DNA of 64,000 bases from Magnetospirillum sp. (GTDB taxonomy: Bacteria > Pseudomonadota > Alphaproteobacteria > Rhodospirillales > Magnetospirillaceae), in NCBI GenBank assembly GCA_024707145.1, contig JANQAI010000011.1, positions 806,001-870,000 of the forward strand, in the 5' to 3' direction. This document shows positions 26,333 to 35,985 of the stretch, in pieces. A program made the position numbers and the translations under genes. Under the pieces are notes generated by a model. The model saw nothing but the letters and a program-made list of their open reading frames with translations, had not been told where the DNA came from and ran no database searches. Each line of letters opens with the position of its first letter. The first letter of the stretch is position 1.

Positions 26333-27265
26333 TCAGCCCTCGCCGGCCGGCGCGACGGCCGAGGCCGGCATCAGCACGCGCAACGCCTTGGGCCGCAGCC
26401 GGAAGATCAACGGAGAGCGCAGCACGGTGACCTCGCCGTCGAGGGAAACCATCACCCGCCGCTTGCGGCTGATGACGCGTACTTCGTCCGCCTTGAAGGT
26501 CTCCAGCAGGCGGCCGTCGCGCCAATAGCCCGCCAGCGCCCGTAGCGCCAGGCGCAGCAGTCCCAGGCGGGTGCTCACCTTGGCCACGTGCACCACCAGC
26601 TCGCCCCGGTCCAGCGCCTCGCGCGTCAGCGGCAGCGCCTGCTCGTGCCAGGCGTTGTTGGAAATGACCAACAGCGGGGTCGTCACCGTCGTCGTCTGGC
26701 CGTTGACGGACAGGGTCACCCGCACCAGGGGATAGCGGCGGAAGGCGCGCAGGGCGGCCAGGGCGAAGGCCGGCCATTTCTTCAGGCCGCCGCGCTGCTG
26801 CAGCTTGTCGCGGCGGTGGACGATCAGCGGATGCATGCCCAAGCTGGCCCAGATGGCGAAGGGCAGGCCGTTGACCTCGGCCAGGTCGATGGCGGCGGGC
26901 CGACCCTCGGCAAGGACCCTGGCGGCCTGCACCGGGTCCAGCGGCAGGCCGAGGTCCCGCGCCAGCAGGTTCAAGGTTCCCAGCGGCAGGATGCCCAGGG
27001 GCTTGTCCCGGCCCAGCCCGGCCAGGATGGCGGTCAGCGCCGTGCCGTCGCCGCCGCCGCAGATCACCGCGTCCACATCCGTGCGCTGCGCCATGGCGGA
27101 CAGGGTGCCGGCAAGGTCGCGGCGCCCGCACACGGCCACGTCGAGGGTGTGTCCATGCCTGCTCAGGGCCGCGGTGAGGGCCGCAACCGTCGGTTCCAGG
27201 GGCAGGCGGCGGAAAGTGCCGGCGGAGTGGTTGATGACCAGGGCGAGGCGCATGTCAAATGACAT
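26333..27265 (-). CDS. Diacylglycerol kinase family lipid kinase
   Basis: The 310-residue protein has the DAGK catalytic domain with the nucleotide motif GGGDGTALTAIL near 92-103 and LPLGTLNLLARDLGLP near 112-127. A C-terminal beta domain ends near APAGEG. Family members phosphorylate diacylglycerol or related lipids with ATP; the exact lipid is unknown. Two starts fit, ATG at 27265 (MSFDMRL) and ATG at 27253 (MRLALV); both fall inside a perfect 16-base inverted repeat at 27251-27266. The gene diverges from the acyl-CoA synthetase gene. Confidence 0.88.
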   Translation of the reverse strand: MSFDMRLALVINHSAGTFRRLPLEPTVAALTAALSRHGHTLDVAVCGRRDLAGTLSAMAQRTDVDAVICGGGDGTALTAILAGLGRDKPLGILPLGTLNLLARDLGLPLDPVQAARVLAEGRPAAIDLAEVNGLPFAIWASLGMHPLIVHRRDKLQQRGGLKKWPAFALAALRAFRRYPLVRVTLSVNGQTTTVTTPLLVISNNAWHEQALPLTREALDRGELVVHVAKVSTRLGLLRLALRALAGYWRDGRLLETFKADEVRVISRKRRVMVSLDGEVTVLRSPLIFRLRPKALRVLMPASAVAPAGEG

Positions 27266-27295
27266 GTCGCAAAAGTTAGCGCTGTCAACTGTTGA
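27251..27295. promoter_or_regulatory. Two palindromes between divergent lipid genes
   Basis: CATGTCA-AA-TGACATG at 27251-27266 is a perfect inverted repeat covering the kinase start codons. TCAACTGTTGA at 27285-27295 is a second perfect 11-base palindrome. Both lie between the divergent lipid kinase and acyl-CoA synthetase genes and could bind a repressor. The regulator is unknown. Confidence 0.4.
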
Positions 27296-27414
27296 GCACA
27301 TGCGAGGCCATATTGAAAAAGTGCTCCGAGCAAAGCATGCTCTTGCCAACGTCTGCCCGCATTCTAGGGGGCAAGGCGGCACGATGGTGATCGCCCAATG
27401 GGAGGAAGGCGCAT

Positions 27415-29043
27415 ATGCATAACCCGTACGAGCAGAACCTGGACAAGAATCCGGCGAATTTCGTTCCGCTCACTCCTTTGCAATTCCTCGAGCGGGCGGC
27501 GTCCGTCTATCCCAACCGCACCGCGATCATCCATGGCGAGGTCCGCCGCACCTGGGCCGAAACCTACAGGCGCTGCCGCCAACTGGCCTCTGCCCTGGCC
27601 AAGCGCGGCATCGGCGTCGGCGACACCGTCGCCGTGATGGCGCCCAACATCCCCGAGATCTTCGAGGCCCATTTCGGCGTGCCCATGCTGGGCGCCGTGC
27701 TGAATGCGCTCAACATCCGCCTGGACGCCGAGGCGCTGGCGTTCATCCTCGACCACGCCGAGGCCAAGGTGCTGATCACCGACCGCGAATTCTCCGGCGT
27801 GATCAAGAAGGCGCTGGGCATGATCGGCCGCAAGCTGATCGTCATCGACATCGACGATCCCACGGTCAAGGCCGGCGAACTGGTGGGCGAGACCACCTAC
27901 GAGCAGTTCCTCGCCACCGGCGACGCCGACTACCAGTGGCGCTGGCCCTCCGACGAATGGGAGGCCATCACGCTGAACTACACCTCGGGCACCACCGGCA
28001 ACCCCAAGGGCGTGGTCTACAGCCATCGCGGCGCCTACATCAACGCCATCGGCAACGTGGTCACCTGGGGCATGAGCGGCCATCCGGTCTATCTGTGGAC
28101 CCTGCCCATGTTCCACTGCAACGGCTGGTGCTTCCCCTGGACCATCACCGCCCTGGCCGGCACTCATGTGTGCCTGCGCCGCGTGGACGCGGCCAGCATG
28201 TTCGGCGCCATCGCCGAGCATAAGGTGACCCATCTGTGCGGCGCCCCTATCGTCATGGGCATGCTGATCAACGCCTCCGACGCCGATCGCAAGCCGCTGC
28301 CCCACACGGTGGAATTCATGACCGCCGCCGCCCCGCCGCCCGCCGCCGTGATCGGCCGCCTGGAGTCCCAGGGCTTCAAGATCACCCACGTCTACGGCCT
28401 GACCGAGGTCTACGGTCCGTCGACCGTGTGCTCGTGGCACGACGAATGGGATCAGTTGGGACTGGACGAACGCGCCCGCCTGAAGTCGCGCCAGGGCGTG
28501 CGCTACGTCATGCAGGAGGGTCTGATGGTGGCCGATGCGGTGACGCTGGAGCCGGTGCCCCGGGACGGCGTCACCATGGGCGAGGTGTTCTTCCGCGGCA
28601 ACGTGGTGATGAAGGGCTATCTGAAGAACGCCAAGGCCACCGACGAGGCTTTTGGCGGCGGCTGGTTCCACACCGGCGACCTGGGCGTCTGGCATCCCGA
28701 TGGCTATATCGAGTTGAAGGACCGCTCCAAGGACATCATCATCTCGGGCGGCGAGAACATCTCCACCATCGAGGTGGAGGGCGTCCTGTTCCAGCACCCC
28801 GACGTCACCGAGGCGGCGGTGGTCGCCCGCCCCGACGAGAAGTGGGGCGAGACGCCGTGCGCCTTCATCAATCTGAAGGAAGGCTCGACGGCCACCGACA
28901 AGGAGATCATGGCCTTCTGCCGCGAGCGCCTGGCCCACTTCAAGTGCCCGCGCACGGTCGTCTTCGGCCCGCTGCCCAAGACCTCCACCGGCAAGATCCA
29001 GAAGTTCGTCCTGCGCGAAATGGCCAAGAAGCTCAACGGCTAG
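27415..29043 (+). CDS. Acyl-CoA synthetase, AMP-binding
   Basis: The 542-residue enzyme activates a fatty or other carboxylic acid to its CoA thioester through an acyl-AMP. The nucleotide motif NYTSGTTGNPKGV is near 193-205. Further AMP-forming family motifs are YGLTEVYGP, GWFHTGDLGV, and the C-terminal lysine region PKTSTGKIQKF. The sequence resembles medium- or long-chain fatty acyl ligases (the FadD3/AlkK group), but chain length cannot be fixed. No membrane segment is visible. The ATG at 27415 begins MHNPYEQNLDKN, typical for this group. A clear terminator follows at 29064-29094. Confidence 0.93.
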   Translation: MHNPYEQNLDKNPANFVPLTPLQFLERAASVYPNRTAIIHGEVRRTWAETYRRCRQLASALAKRGIGVGDTVAVMAPNIPEIFEAHFGVPMLGAVLNALNIRLDAEALAFILDHAEAKVLITDREFSGVIKKALGMIGRKLIVIDIDDPTVKAGELVGETTYEQFLATGDADYQWRWPSDEWEAITLNYTSGTTGNPKGVVYSHRGAYINAIGNVVTWGMSGHPVYLWTLPMFHCNGWCFPWTITALAGTHVCLRRVDAASMFGAIAEHKVTHLCGAPIVMGMLINASDADRKPLPHTVEFMTAAAPPPAAVIGRLESQGFKITHVYGLTEVYGPSTVCSWHDEWDQLGLDERARLKSRQGVRYVMQEGLMVADAVTLEPVPRDGVTMGEVFFRGNVVMKGYLKNAKATDEAFGGGWFHTGDLGVWHPDGYIELKDRSKDIIISGGENISTIEVEGVLFQHPDVTEAAVVARPDEKWGETPCAFINLKEGSTATDKEIMAFCRERLAHFKCPRTVVFGPLPKTSTGKIQKFVLREMAKKLNG

Positions 29044-29063
29044 GACGGTTCGGTTGATCTGTG

Positions 29064-29094
29064 CGCCCGGGGACGAAATCCCCGGGCGTTTCTT
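29064..29094 (+). terminator. Rho-independent terminator after the acyl-CoA synthetase gene
   Basis: A perfect 10-base-pair stem, CGCCCGGGGA with TCCCCGGGCG, closes a CGAAA loop and is followed by TTTCTTG. It separates the acyl-CoA synthetase from the HD-GYP genes. Confidence 0.85.
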
Positions 29095-29117
29095 GTATAC
29101 CGCGCGCATCTGGATGT

Positions 29118-29131
29118 TTGACCTTTGTCAA
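29118..29131. promoter_or_regulatory. Inverted repeat TTGAC-N4-GTCAA upstream of the first HD-GYP gene
   Basis: TTGAC-CTTT-GTCAA is a perfect 14-base inverted repeat with the size and spacing of Crp/Fnr-family sites (FNR: TTGAT-N4-ATCAA). Its left half could also serve as a -35 hexamer (TTGACC), with a poor -10 17 bases later. It lies 46 bases before the chosen start codon. Confidence 0.4.
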
Positions 29132-29177
29132 GCGGGCGCGCTAACCTCTCCCCGCATTCTTGCAATGGGGGGACGAG

Positions 29178-30308
29178 GTGGCGGAAGCAGCTCGCGTGAC
29201 GCTGCCGCTGATGCAGCGTGGCTTGGCGGAACGCCTGATCTGTCTGCATGACGAGATCAAGGGGGATGAATCGCTGGCTGCGCTCAGCCGCATCGCCGTC
29301 GCCCTATACGACGACAGCACCGATCTGCTGAAGACCTTCATCCATTCGTCCGACGGCGACAGCCCGCTGGAACATACAGTAGCGCGGCTGTCGGAGCTGC
29401 CCACCCTGCAGCAGCTGGCCTGGACTGGGGCGCGGCGCACCATCAACGATCTGGGCGCCGCCGCCGAGGCCGGGCAGGACCAGGCGGTGCGCCTGGTGGC
29501 CTCGGGCTACCGTTCCAGCTACACGGTGCCGATCCAGCACAAAGGCACCTTTTACGGCTTCCTGTTCTTCAACGCCTTCATTCCCAACTTCTTCACCGCT
29601 CCCGTGGTGGCGCGGCTGCGCCCCTATGCCGACCTGATCGCGCTGGCGGTCATGCGCGAACTGGATACCGTGCGCATGATGGCGGCGGCGGTGAAGGTGA
29701 TCCGCTCGGTGAGCTCGGCCCGCGACGAGGAGACCGGCTCCCATCTGGCCCGCATGGCCCGCTATGCCCGGCTGATCGCCGCCAAGGTGGCGCCACGCCA
29801 TGACCTGTCCGACGAGTTCGTGGAATTCGTCTTCCAGTTCGCGCCGCTGCATGACGTGGGCAAGGTGTCGGTGCCCGATTCCATCCTGCTCAAGCCCGGC
29901 CGCCTGACCGCCGAGGAATTCGAGGTCATGAAGACCCATGTGGCCAAGGGCGTGCATATCGTCGACCTGATGATGCAGGACTTCGGCCTGAAGTCCATGC
30001 CGCACTTCGAACTGCTGCGCAATATCGTCGCCTACCACCATGAGGCCCTGGACGGTTCGGGCTATCCGTACGGCCTGGCCGGCGACGCCATTCCGCTGGA
30101 GGCCCGCGTCGCCGCCGTGGCCGACGTGTTCGACGCGCTCACCTCGCAGCGGCCGTACAAGCCGGCCTGGACCAACGAGGACGCCATCGCCCTGCTGCAG
30201 GAGCAGGCCGGTCGCAAGTTCGACGTGGCCTGCGTGGCCGCCCTGGCCGAGGATCCGGCGGCGGTGGCCGACATCCAGTCGCGCTTCAACGAAACCATCT
30301 TCGACTGA
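29178..30308 (+). CDS. HD-GYP domain protein, predicted cyclic-di-GMP phosphodiesterase (first copy)
   Basis: The 376-residue protein has an N-terminal GAF-like sensor region (about 10-165) and a C-terminal HD-GYP domain. The metal-binding HD is in APLHDVGKVSVPD. The GYP-type signature is intact in AYHHEALDGSGYPYGL, followed by VADVFDALTSQRPYK. Such enzymes break cyclic-di-GMP to pGpG or GMP. No receiver or membrane segment is present, so the signal is probably a cytoplasmic ligand. The GTG at 29178 was chosen because GGGGGGA lies just upstream; a TTG at 29160 is an alternative. A close paralogue follows 100 bases later. Confidence 0.88.
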   Translation: MAEAARVTLPLMQRGLAERLICLHDEIKGDESLAALSRIAVALYDDSTDLLKTFIHSSDGDSPLEHTVARLSELPTLQQLAWTGARRTINDLGAAAEAGQDQAVRLVASGYRSSYTVPIQHKGTFYGFLFFNAFIPNFFTAPVVARLRPYADLIALAVMRELDTVRMMAAAVKVIRSVSSARDEETGSHLARMARYARLIAAKVAPRHDLSDEFVEFVFQFAPLHDVGKVSVPDSILLKPGRLTAEEFEVMKTHVAKGVHIVDLMMQDFGLKSMPHFELLRNIVAYHHEALDGSGYPYGLAGDAIPLEARVAAVADVFDALTSQRPYKPAWTNEDAIALLQEQAGRKFDVACVAALAEDPAAVADIQSRFNETIFD

Positions 30309-30331
30309 AGGCGGGGGCCGCTTGGGGAACT

Positions 30332-30360
30332 TTGCGATTTCGGCGTAACAGGATTATCAT
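30332..30360 (+). promoter_or_regulatory. Putative promoter of the second HD-GYP gene
   Basis: TTGCGA at 30332-30337 and TATCAT at 30355-30360 are separated by 17 bases, about 48 bases before the ATG of the second HD-GYP gene. It suggests the second copy can be expressed separately. Consensus-based prediction only. Confidence 0.4.
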
Positions 30361-30408
30361 GTGCGCAAAACGGGGCCGAACCAATGGCCCGAAAGCGGGG
30401 AGAGCGCC

Positions 30409-31560
30409 ATGAGATCCGGGTCGTTGGGGGTGGCGAGACCGTCATCGCCGCCGCAGAACTTCCGTCCGGTTCATCAGGGCCTGGCCGAGCGCCTTGCCTG
30501 TTTCCATGACGAGGTGAAGCGCGACTTCGAGGGCGTCAACCGCATCGCCATCGCCATCTACGATGCCGGCACCGACATCCTGAAGTCGTTCGTGGATTCC
30601 AGCGAGGGCGACAATCCGTTCGAGCATACCGTGGCCCGCCTTGCCGATCTGAAGCCCTTGGCGCAGTTGGCCCGCACCGGTGGGCGGCGGGTGATCAACG
30701 ACCTCGCCAGCCATCCGGCTGGCACACCCGCCCATGTCAGGCGCCTGCTGTCCGCCGGCTATCTGTCCAGTTACACCGTGCCGATCTTCCACAAGGGCAC
30801 CTTCCACGGCTTCATCTTCTTCAATTCGTTCCAGGCCGGCTATTTCAGCCCGGCCGTGGTGCAGCGCCTGCGCACCGTGGCCGAGGTGGTGTCGCTGCAC
30901 ACCATCATGGAACTGGACGCCGTGCGCATGATCCAGGCGGCGGTGGAGACGGTGCGCCAGATTAGCCGCGCCCGCGACGAGGAAACCGGCGCCCATCTGG
31001 AGCGCATGGCCCGCTATGCCCGCCTGATCGCCTTGCGCCTGGCGCCGCGCCGCGGCCTGTCGGATGAATGGGTGGAGTTCCTGTTCCAGTTCGCGCCCCT
31101 GCACGACGTCGGCAAGATCGCCGTTCCCGACCAGATCCTGTTCAAGCCCGGCCGGCTGACGCCCGAGGAATTCACGGTGATGAAGACGCACGTCACCAAG
31201 GGCTGCGAGATCGTCGACACCATGGCGAACACCTTCCGCATCGGCGGCGCGCCCTATGTGCGGGTGCTGCGCAACGTGGTCGCCCACCATCATGAAGCCA
31301 TCGACGGCTCGGGCTATCCCCACGGACTGGTGGGCGAGGAAATCTCGCTGGAGGGGCGCATCACCGCGGTGGCCGACGTGTTCGATGCGCTCACCTCGGT
31401 ACGCCCGTACAAATCGGCCTGGTCGGTGGAGGAAGCGCTGGCCTATCTGGCCGAGCAAGGCGGCCGCAAGTTCGACAAGGACGCGGTGGACATCCTGTGC
31501 AACAGCCAGGCCGCCATCGCCGACATCCAGAGCCAGTTCGCCGAAAGCCAGTTGGATTGA
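30409..31560 (+). CDS. HD-GYP domain protein, predicted cyclic-di-GMP phosphodiesterase (second copy)
   Basis: This 383-residue protein is a tandem paralogue of the preceding gene, sharing the whole layout: QGLAERL at the start, a GAF-like region with SSYTVPI and HKGTF, then the HD-GYP domain with APLHDVGKIAVPD and AHHHEAIDGSGYPHGL. All key residues are present, so cyclic-di-GMP hydrolysis is predicted. Differences concentrate in the N-terminal sensor region, suggesting a different input signal. The ATG at 30409 has GGGGAGAG upstream; a GTG at 30361 would add an unconserved leader. A promoter-like pair lies in the gap. Confidence 0.9.
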   Translation: MRSGSLGVARPSSPPQNFRPVHQGLAERLACFHDEVKRDFEGVNRIAIAIYDAGTDILKSFVDSSEGDNPFEHTVARLADLKPLAQLARTGGRRVINDLASHPAGTPAHVRRLLSAGYLSSYTVPIFHKGTFHGFIFFNSFQAGYFSPAVVQRLRTVAEVVSLHTIMELDAVRMIQAAVETVRQISRARDEETGAHLERMARYARLIALRLAPRRGLSDEWVEFLFQFAPLHDVGKIAVPDQILFKPGRLTPEEFTVMKTHVTKGCEIVDTMANTFRIGGAPYVRVLRNVVAHHHEAIDGSGYPHGLVGEEISLEGRITAVADVFDALTSVRPYKSAWSVEEALAYLAEQGGRKFDKDAVDILCNSQAAIADIQSQFAESQLD

Positions 31561-31614
31561 CCGCGCCTTAACCGCTTCGGGGGTAAAAGGACGTTGTCGG
31601 CAGGGGAGGTCTTC

Positions 31615-32481
31615 ATGCGGCGCGGGTTTGCGGCAGGCTTCGCGGCAGTTCTGGTGCTGGGTGCGGCGGCATGCGCCGAGGCGCGGTCGGCGGCCGATCC
31701 GTGGGCGGCCATCCGCGTTCCGGTGGCCGGCGGTGCCCAGTCCATCGGCTCGCCCGCCGCCGGCTGCATCGCCGGCGCGGTGGCGCTGCCCCAGGACGGC
31801 GAGGGCTATCAGGTGTTGCGGCCGCAGCGCAACCGCTTCTGGGCCCATCCGCGCACTGTCGCCTTTATCCAGTCCCTGGGGCATGCCGCCGCCGCGCAAG
31901 GGTTCGGCCCGTTGCTCATCGGCGACCTGGGCCAGCCACGGGGCGGCCCCATGTCCTTCGGCCACGGCAGCCACCAGAACGGCCTGGACGTGGACATCTG
32001 GTTCCGTCTGTCCGGGCAGCCGCTGGACGAGGAGGGATTGGCCCGCCCCGAGCCGGTTTCCATGGTCAGCGGCACCAAGGTCAATCCGGCCACCTGGACC
32101 GACACCCATCTGCGCCTGCTGAAGCTGGCCGCCGCTTCACCCGAAGTGGACCGCATCTTCGTCAATCCCCCCATCAAGGCCGAGGCCTGCCGCCGGGCGG
32201 GCGGCGACCGCGCGTGGCTGGCCAAGCTGCGCCCGTGGTGGGGGCATGACGAGCATTTCCATGTGCGTCTGTCCTGCACGCCCGGCGACATCGGCTGCGT
32301 TCCACAGGCTCCGGTGCCCGACGGCGACGGCTGCGGCGGTGAGCTGGCCTCATGGAACACCAAGCCGACCCTGTTGCCGGCCGAAGCCAAGGACAAGCCC
32401 AACCATCGTAATCCGGTGCTGCCGCCGGCCTGCGCCGCCATCCTGAGGCAGCCGGGGGTGGTCGAGGCGGGCGTGCGCTGA
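31615..32481 (+). CDS. mepA: Penicillin-insensitive murein endopeptidase MepA
   Basis: MepA cuts the D-Ala-meso-DAP cross-links of peptidoglycan in the periplasm. The 288-residue protein has a signal sequence (about 1-28, possibly ending at AEA). The LAS-peptidase zinc motifs are visible in [13 protein letters not shown] and [12 protein letters not shown]. Several C-terminal cysteines ([15 protein letters not shown]) may form disulfides. The ATG at 31615 was chosen because GGGGAGG lies 5 bases upstream; a TTG at 31594 is possible but weaker. It lies just upstream of the rpsB promoter. Confidence 0.92.
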   Translation: MRRGFAAGFAAVLVLGAAACAEARSAADPWAAIRVPVAGGAQSIGSPAAGCIAGAVALPQDGEGYQVLRPQRNRFWAHPRTVAFIQSLGHAAAAQGFGPLLIGDLGQPRGGPMSFGHGSHQNGLDVDIWFRLSGQPLDEEGLARPEPVSMVSGTKVNPATWTDTHLRLLKLAAASPEVDRIFVNPPIKAEACRRAGGDRAWLAKLRPWWGHDEHFHVRLSCTPGDIGCVPQAPVPDGDGCGGELASWNTKPTLLPAEAKDKPNHRNPVLPPACAAILRQPGVVEAGVR

Positions 32482-32511
32482 TCGCCGCGCACGGGGAATA
32501 TTCGCTTCCCC

Positions 32512-32540
32512 TTGCCAAAACCGCCGCAAGGCGCTACATA
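32512..32540 (+). promoter_or_regulatory. Putative promoter of rpsB-tsf
   Basis: TTGCCA at 32512-32517 and TACATA at 32535-32540 are separated by exactly 17 bases. They lie about 127 bases before the rpsB ATG, leaving a long leader of the kind often used for ribosomal-protein feedback control. Confidence 0.5.
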
Positions 32541-32666
32541 CCCGGCCACCAATCCACACGCGGGTTCGCGGGTGGCGTGCTTGCGCGCCTTCCGCTTTCC
32601 GGTGTCGAAGGCGACTTCGACCATTGCCCGCGGAGGCTCAACCGGAGAAAAGAAGGAATTCTCTCC

Positions 32667-33458
<792 letters not shown>

Positions 33459-33476
33459 CTTCCGCCTTGCGGAGTG

Positions 33477-33505
33477 AATGGCGGCGACCTGACGTCGCCG
33501 CCATT
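33477..33505 (+). terminator. Hairpin between rpsB and tsf
   Basis: AATGGCGGCGAC at 33477-33488 and GTCGCCGCCATT at 33494-33505 form a perfect 12-base stem with a 5-base loop, followed by TTCTT. It can act as a partial terminator that lowers tsf relative to rpsB, as is known in other bacteria. Confidence 0.7.
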
Positions 33506-33555
33506 TTCTTAAGTTCTTTACGCTTCCAAAGACTTTCACGAAGAGGAAAGATCCA

Positions 33556-34482
33556 ATGGCCGAGATTACCGCTGCGCTTGTCAAGGAGCTGCGCGAGAAG
33601 ACTGGCGCCGGCATGATGGACTGCAAGAAGGCGCTGGGCGAAGTGGCCGGCGACATCGAAGCCGCCGTCGACTGGCTGCGCAAGAAGGGCCTCGCCGCCG
33701 CCGCCAAGAAGGCCGGCCGCGTCGCCGCCGAGGGTCTGGTGGCCGTCGCCGCTGCCGGCACCAAGGGCGTCGCCGTCGAGGTGAACGCCGAGACCGACTT
33801 CGTCGCCCGCAACGACCAGTTCCAGGGCTTCGTTTCCACCTTCGCCCAGGTCGCCCTGGCCCAGGGTGACGACGTGGAGGCCCTGAAGGCCGCCGAGTTC
33901 CCCGGCGCCGGCAAGTCGGTGCAGGAGCAACTGACCGCCCTGATCGCCACCATCGGCGAAAACATGAACATCCGTCGCGCCAAGCGTTTGGAAGTGTCGG
34001 CCGGCGTGGTCGCCTCCTACGTCCACTCGGCCATCGCTCCCGGCCTGGGCAAGATCGGCGTGCTGGTCGCCCTGGAATCCGCTGGCGACGCTGCCAAGCT
34101 GGAGGCCCTGGGCAAGCAGATCGCCATGCATGTGGCCGCCGCCAACCCGCTGTTTCTGGACAGTGCCTCGGTGGACCAGGCCGCCCTCGAGCGCGAGAAG
34201 GCCGTGCTGACCGAGCAGGCCCTGGCTTCCGGCAAGCCGGCCAACGTGGTCGAGAAGATGGTCGAAGGCCGCATCCGCAAGTACTATGAGGAAGTGTGTC
34301 TGCTGGACCAGGTGTTCGTCATCGACCAGGAGAACAAGATCTCCAAGGTGGTCGAGAACGCCGCCAAGGACGTCGGCGCTCCGGTCAAGCTGACCGGCTT
34401 TGCCCGCTTCGCCCTGGGCGAGGGCATCGAGAAGGAAGAGAAGGACTTCGCCGCCGAGGTGGCTGCCCAACTGGGCGGCTGA
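33556..34482 (+). CDS. tsf: Elongation factor Ts
   Basis: EF-Ts exchanges GDP for GTP on EF-Tu. The 308-residue protein has the N-terminal helical domain with [18 protein letters not shown] and the TDFVARN signature, then two core domains and a C-terminal module with [14 protein letters not shown]. The ATG at 33556 has GAGGAAAG upstream. It follows rpsB after a hairpin and ends before its own terminator at 34503-34534. Confidence 0.98.
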   Translation: MAEITAALVKELREKTGAGMMDCKKALGEVAGDIEAAVDWLRKKGLAAAAKKAGRVAAEGLVAVAAAGTKGVAVEVNAETDFVARNDQFQGFVSTFAQVALAQGDDVEALKAAEFPGAGKSVQEQLTALIATIGENMNIRRAKRLEVSAGVVASYVHSAIAPGLGKIGVLVALESAGDAAKLEALGKQIAMHVAAANPLFLDSASVDQAALEREKAVLTEQALASGKPANVVEKMVEGRIRKYYEEVCLLDQVFVIDQENKISKVVENAAKDVGAPVKLTGFARFALGEGIEKEEKDFAAEVAAQLGG

Positions 34483-34502
34483 TCGTCGGCGCGATTGCTT
34501 CG

Positions 34503-34534
34503 GCCGCCGTCCGGGAACCCTCCTGGACGGCGGC
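34503..34534 (+). terminator. Terminator after tsf
   Basis: GCCGCCGTCC at 34503-34512 pairs with GGACGGCGGC at 34525-34534, a perfect 10-base stem followed by TTTCG. It separates rpsB-tsf from the pyrH operon. Confidence 0.7.
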
Positions 34535-34564
34535 TTTCGCCCCTCTGAGGGGGCGAGTTAGGGC

Positions 34565-34592
34565 GAGACAGGCGGGTGGAATGGTGTATGAT
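34565..34592 (+). promoter_or_regulatory. Possible promoter of the pyrH-lpx operon
   Basis: TATGAT at 34587-34592 is a good -10 hexamer; GAGACA 16 bases upstream is a weak -35. It lies about 95 bases before pyrH and after the tsf terminator. Confidence 0.35.
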
Positions 34593-34686
34593 CGCCAACC
34601 GGCCGCCGTCCCCGGCGACATTTTCGTTCTCCCAGGGCGTTCTGTCCGGGAGTTCGGTTCCGGACCATCCAGGCTTTGAGGGCACC

Positions 34687-35412
34687 ATGGCCAGCGATGC
34701 CAAATACCGCCGCGTTCTTCTGAAGATCTCGGGCGAGGGGCTGATGGGCTCCCGCGATTACGGGCTGGACCCGGACACCGTCGACCGCATCGCCCGCGAG
34801 GTGAAGTCGGTGCGCGACCTCGGCGTCGAGGTTTGCTGCGTCGTCGGCGGCGGCAACATCTTCCGCGGCATCTCCGGCGCGGCCAAGGGCATGGAGCGCG
34901 CGGCCGCCGACAACATGGGCATGCTGGCCACCGTCATGAACGCCCTGGCGTTGCAGAACGCCATGGAGGGCATGGGGATCGAGACCCGCGTGCAGTCGGC
35001 CATTCCCATGCCGTCGGTGTGCGAATCCTTCATCCGCCGCCGCGCCATCCGTCACCAGGAAAAGGGGCGGGTGGTGATCTTCGCCGCCGGCACCGGCAAT
35101 CCCTTCTTCACCACCGATACCGCGGCCGCCCTGCGCGCCGTGGAGATGGGCTGTGACGCTCTGTTGAAGGCAAGCCAGGTGGATGGGGTCTATTCCGCCG
35201 ACCCCAAGAAGGTGCCCGACGCCGTGCGCTACGACACTTTGAGCTTCCACGACGTGCTCGCCCGCGACCTGGCGGTGATGGACGCCTCGGCCATCTCGCT
35301 GTGTCGCGAGAATAACGTGCCCATCGTGGTTTTCGACATGCACCAGGATGGCGCCTTCGCCGAGGTCGTTCGCGGCCGTGGGCGCTTCACGATCATCAAG
35401 GAAGGGGGCTGA
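34687..35412 (+). CDS. pyrH: UMP kinase
   Basis: PyrH phosphorylates UMP to UDP with ATP. The 241-residue protein has the amino-acid-kinase-fold signatures [43 protein letters not shown], and [10 protein letters not shown]. The ATG at 34687 matches the family; a longer upstream frame is not conserved. It is the first gene of a long operon extending to the alpha/beta hydrolase at 48319, with frr starting 3 bases after its stop. Confidence 0.97.
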   Translation: MASDAKYRRVLLKISGEGLMGSRDYGLDPDTVDRIAREVKSVRDLGVEVCCVVGGGNIFRGISGAAKGMERAAADNMGMLATVMNALALQNAMEGMGIETRVQSAIPMPSVCESFIRRRAIRHQEKGRVVIFAAGTGNPFFTTDTAAALRAVEMGCDALLKASQVDGVYSADPKKVPDAVRYDTLSFHDVLARDLAVMDASAISLCRENNVPIVVFDMHQDGAFAEVVRGRGRFTIIKEGG

Positions 35413-35415
35413 CCC

Positions 35416-35985
35416 GTGGCCGTGACCAGTTGGAGCGATCTGAAGAAGGACATTGCCCACCGTATGGACAACACGGTGGAGGTCCTGAAGAAGGAATTCA
35501 CCGGCCTGCGCACCGGCCGTGCCCATGCCAGCCTGCTTGAGCCGGTGATGGTGGAGGCCTATGGCCAGTCCATGCCGCTGACCCAGTGCGCCACCGTCGG
35601 CGTGCCCGAGCCGCGCATGCTGACCGTGCAGGTGTGGGACAAAGGGCAGGTCAAGGCGGTGGAAAAGGCCATCCGCGATTCCGGCCTGGGTCTCAATCCC
35701 ATGGCCGAGGGCCAGATGATCCGGGTGCCGATCCCGCCGCTGAACGAGGAGCGCCGCAAGGAGCTGCAGAAGGTGGCCGGCAAGTACGCCGAGCAGGCCC
35801 GCGTCGCCGTGCGCAACGTGCGCCGCGACGGCATGGACACCTTGAAGAAGCTCGAGAAGGACGGCCACATCTCGGAAGACGAGATCAAGAAGCACGAGAA
35901 GGAAGTCCAGGCTCTCACCGACGACACCATCAAGAAGATCGACGAGACCTTGTCCAACAAGGAAAAGGAAATCCTTCAGGTCTGA
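35416..35985 (+). CDS. frr: Ribosome recycling factor
   Basis: The 189-residue factor splits ribosomes after termination together with EF-G. Conserved parts are [33 protein letters not shown], and [10 protein letters not shown]. The start is GTG at 35416. The stop TGA overlaps the uppS ATG by one base, so the two are translationally coupled. Confidence 0.98.
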   Translation: MAVTSWSDLKKDIAHRMDNTVEVLKKEFTGLRTGRAHASLLEPVMVEAYGQSMPLTQCATVGVPEPRMLTVQVWDKGQVKAVEKAIRDSGLGLNPMAEGQMIRVPIPPLNEERRKELQKVAGKYAEQARVAVRNVRRDGMDTLKKLEKDGHISEDEIKKHEKEVQALTDDTIKKIDETLSNKEKEILQV

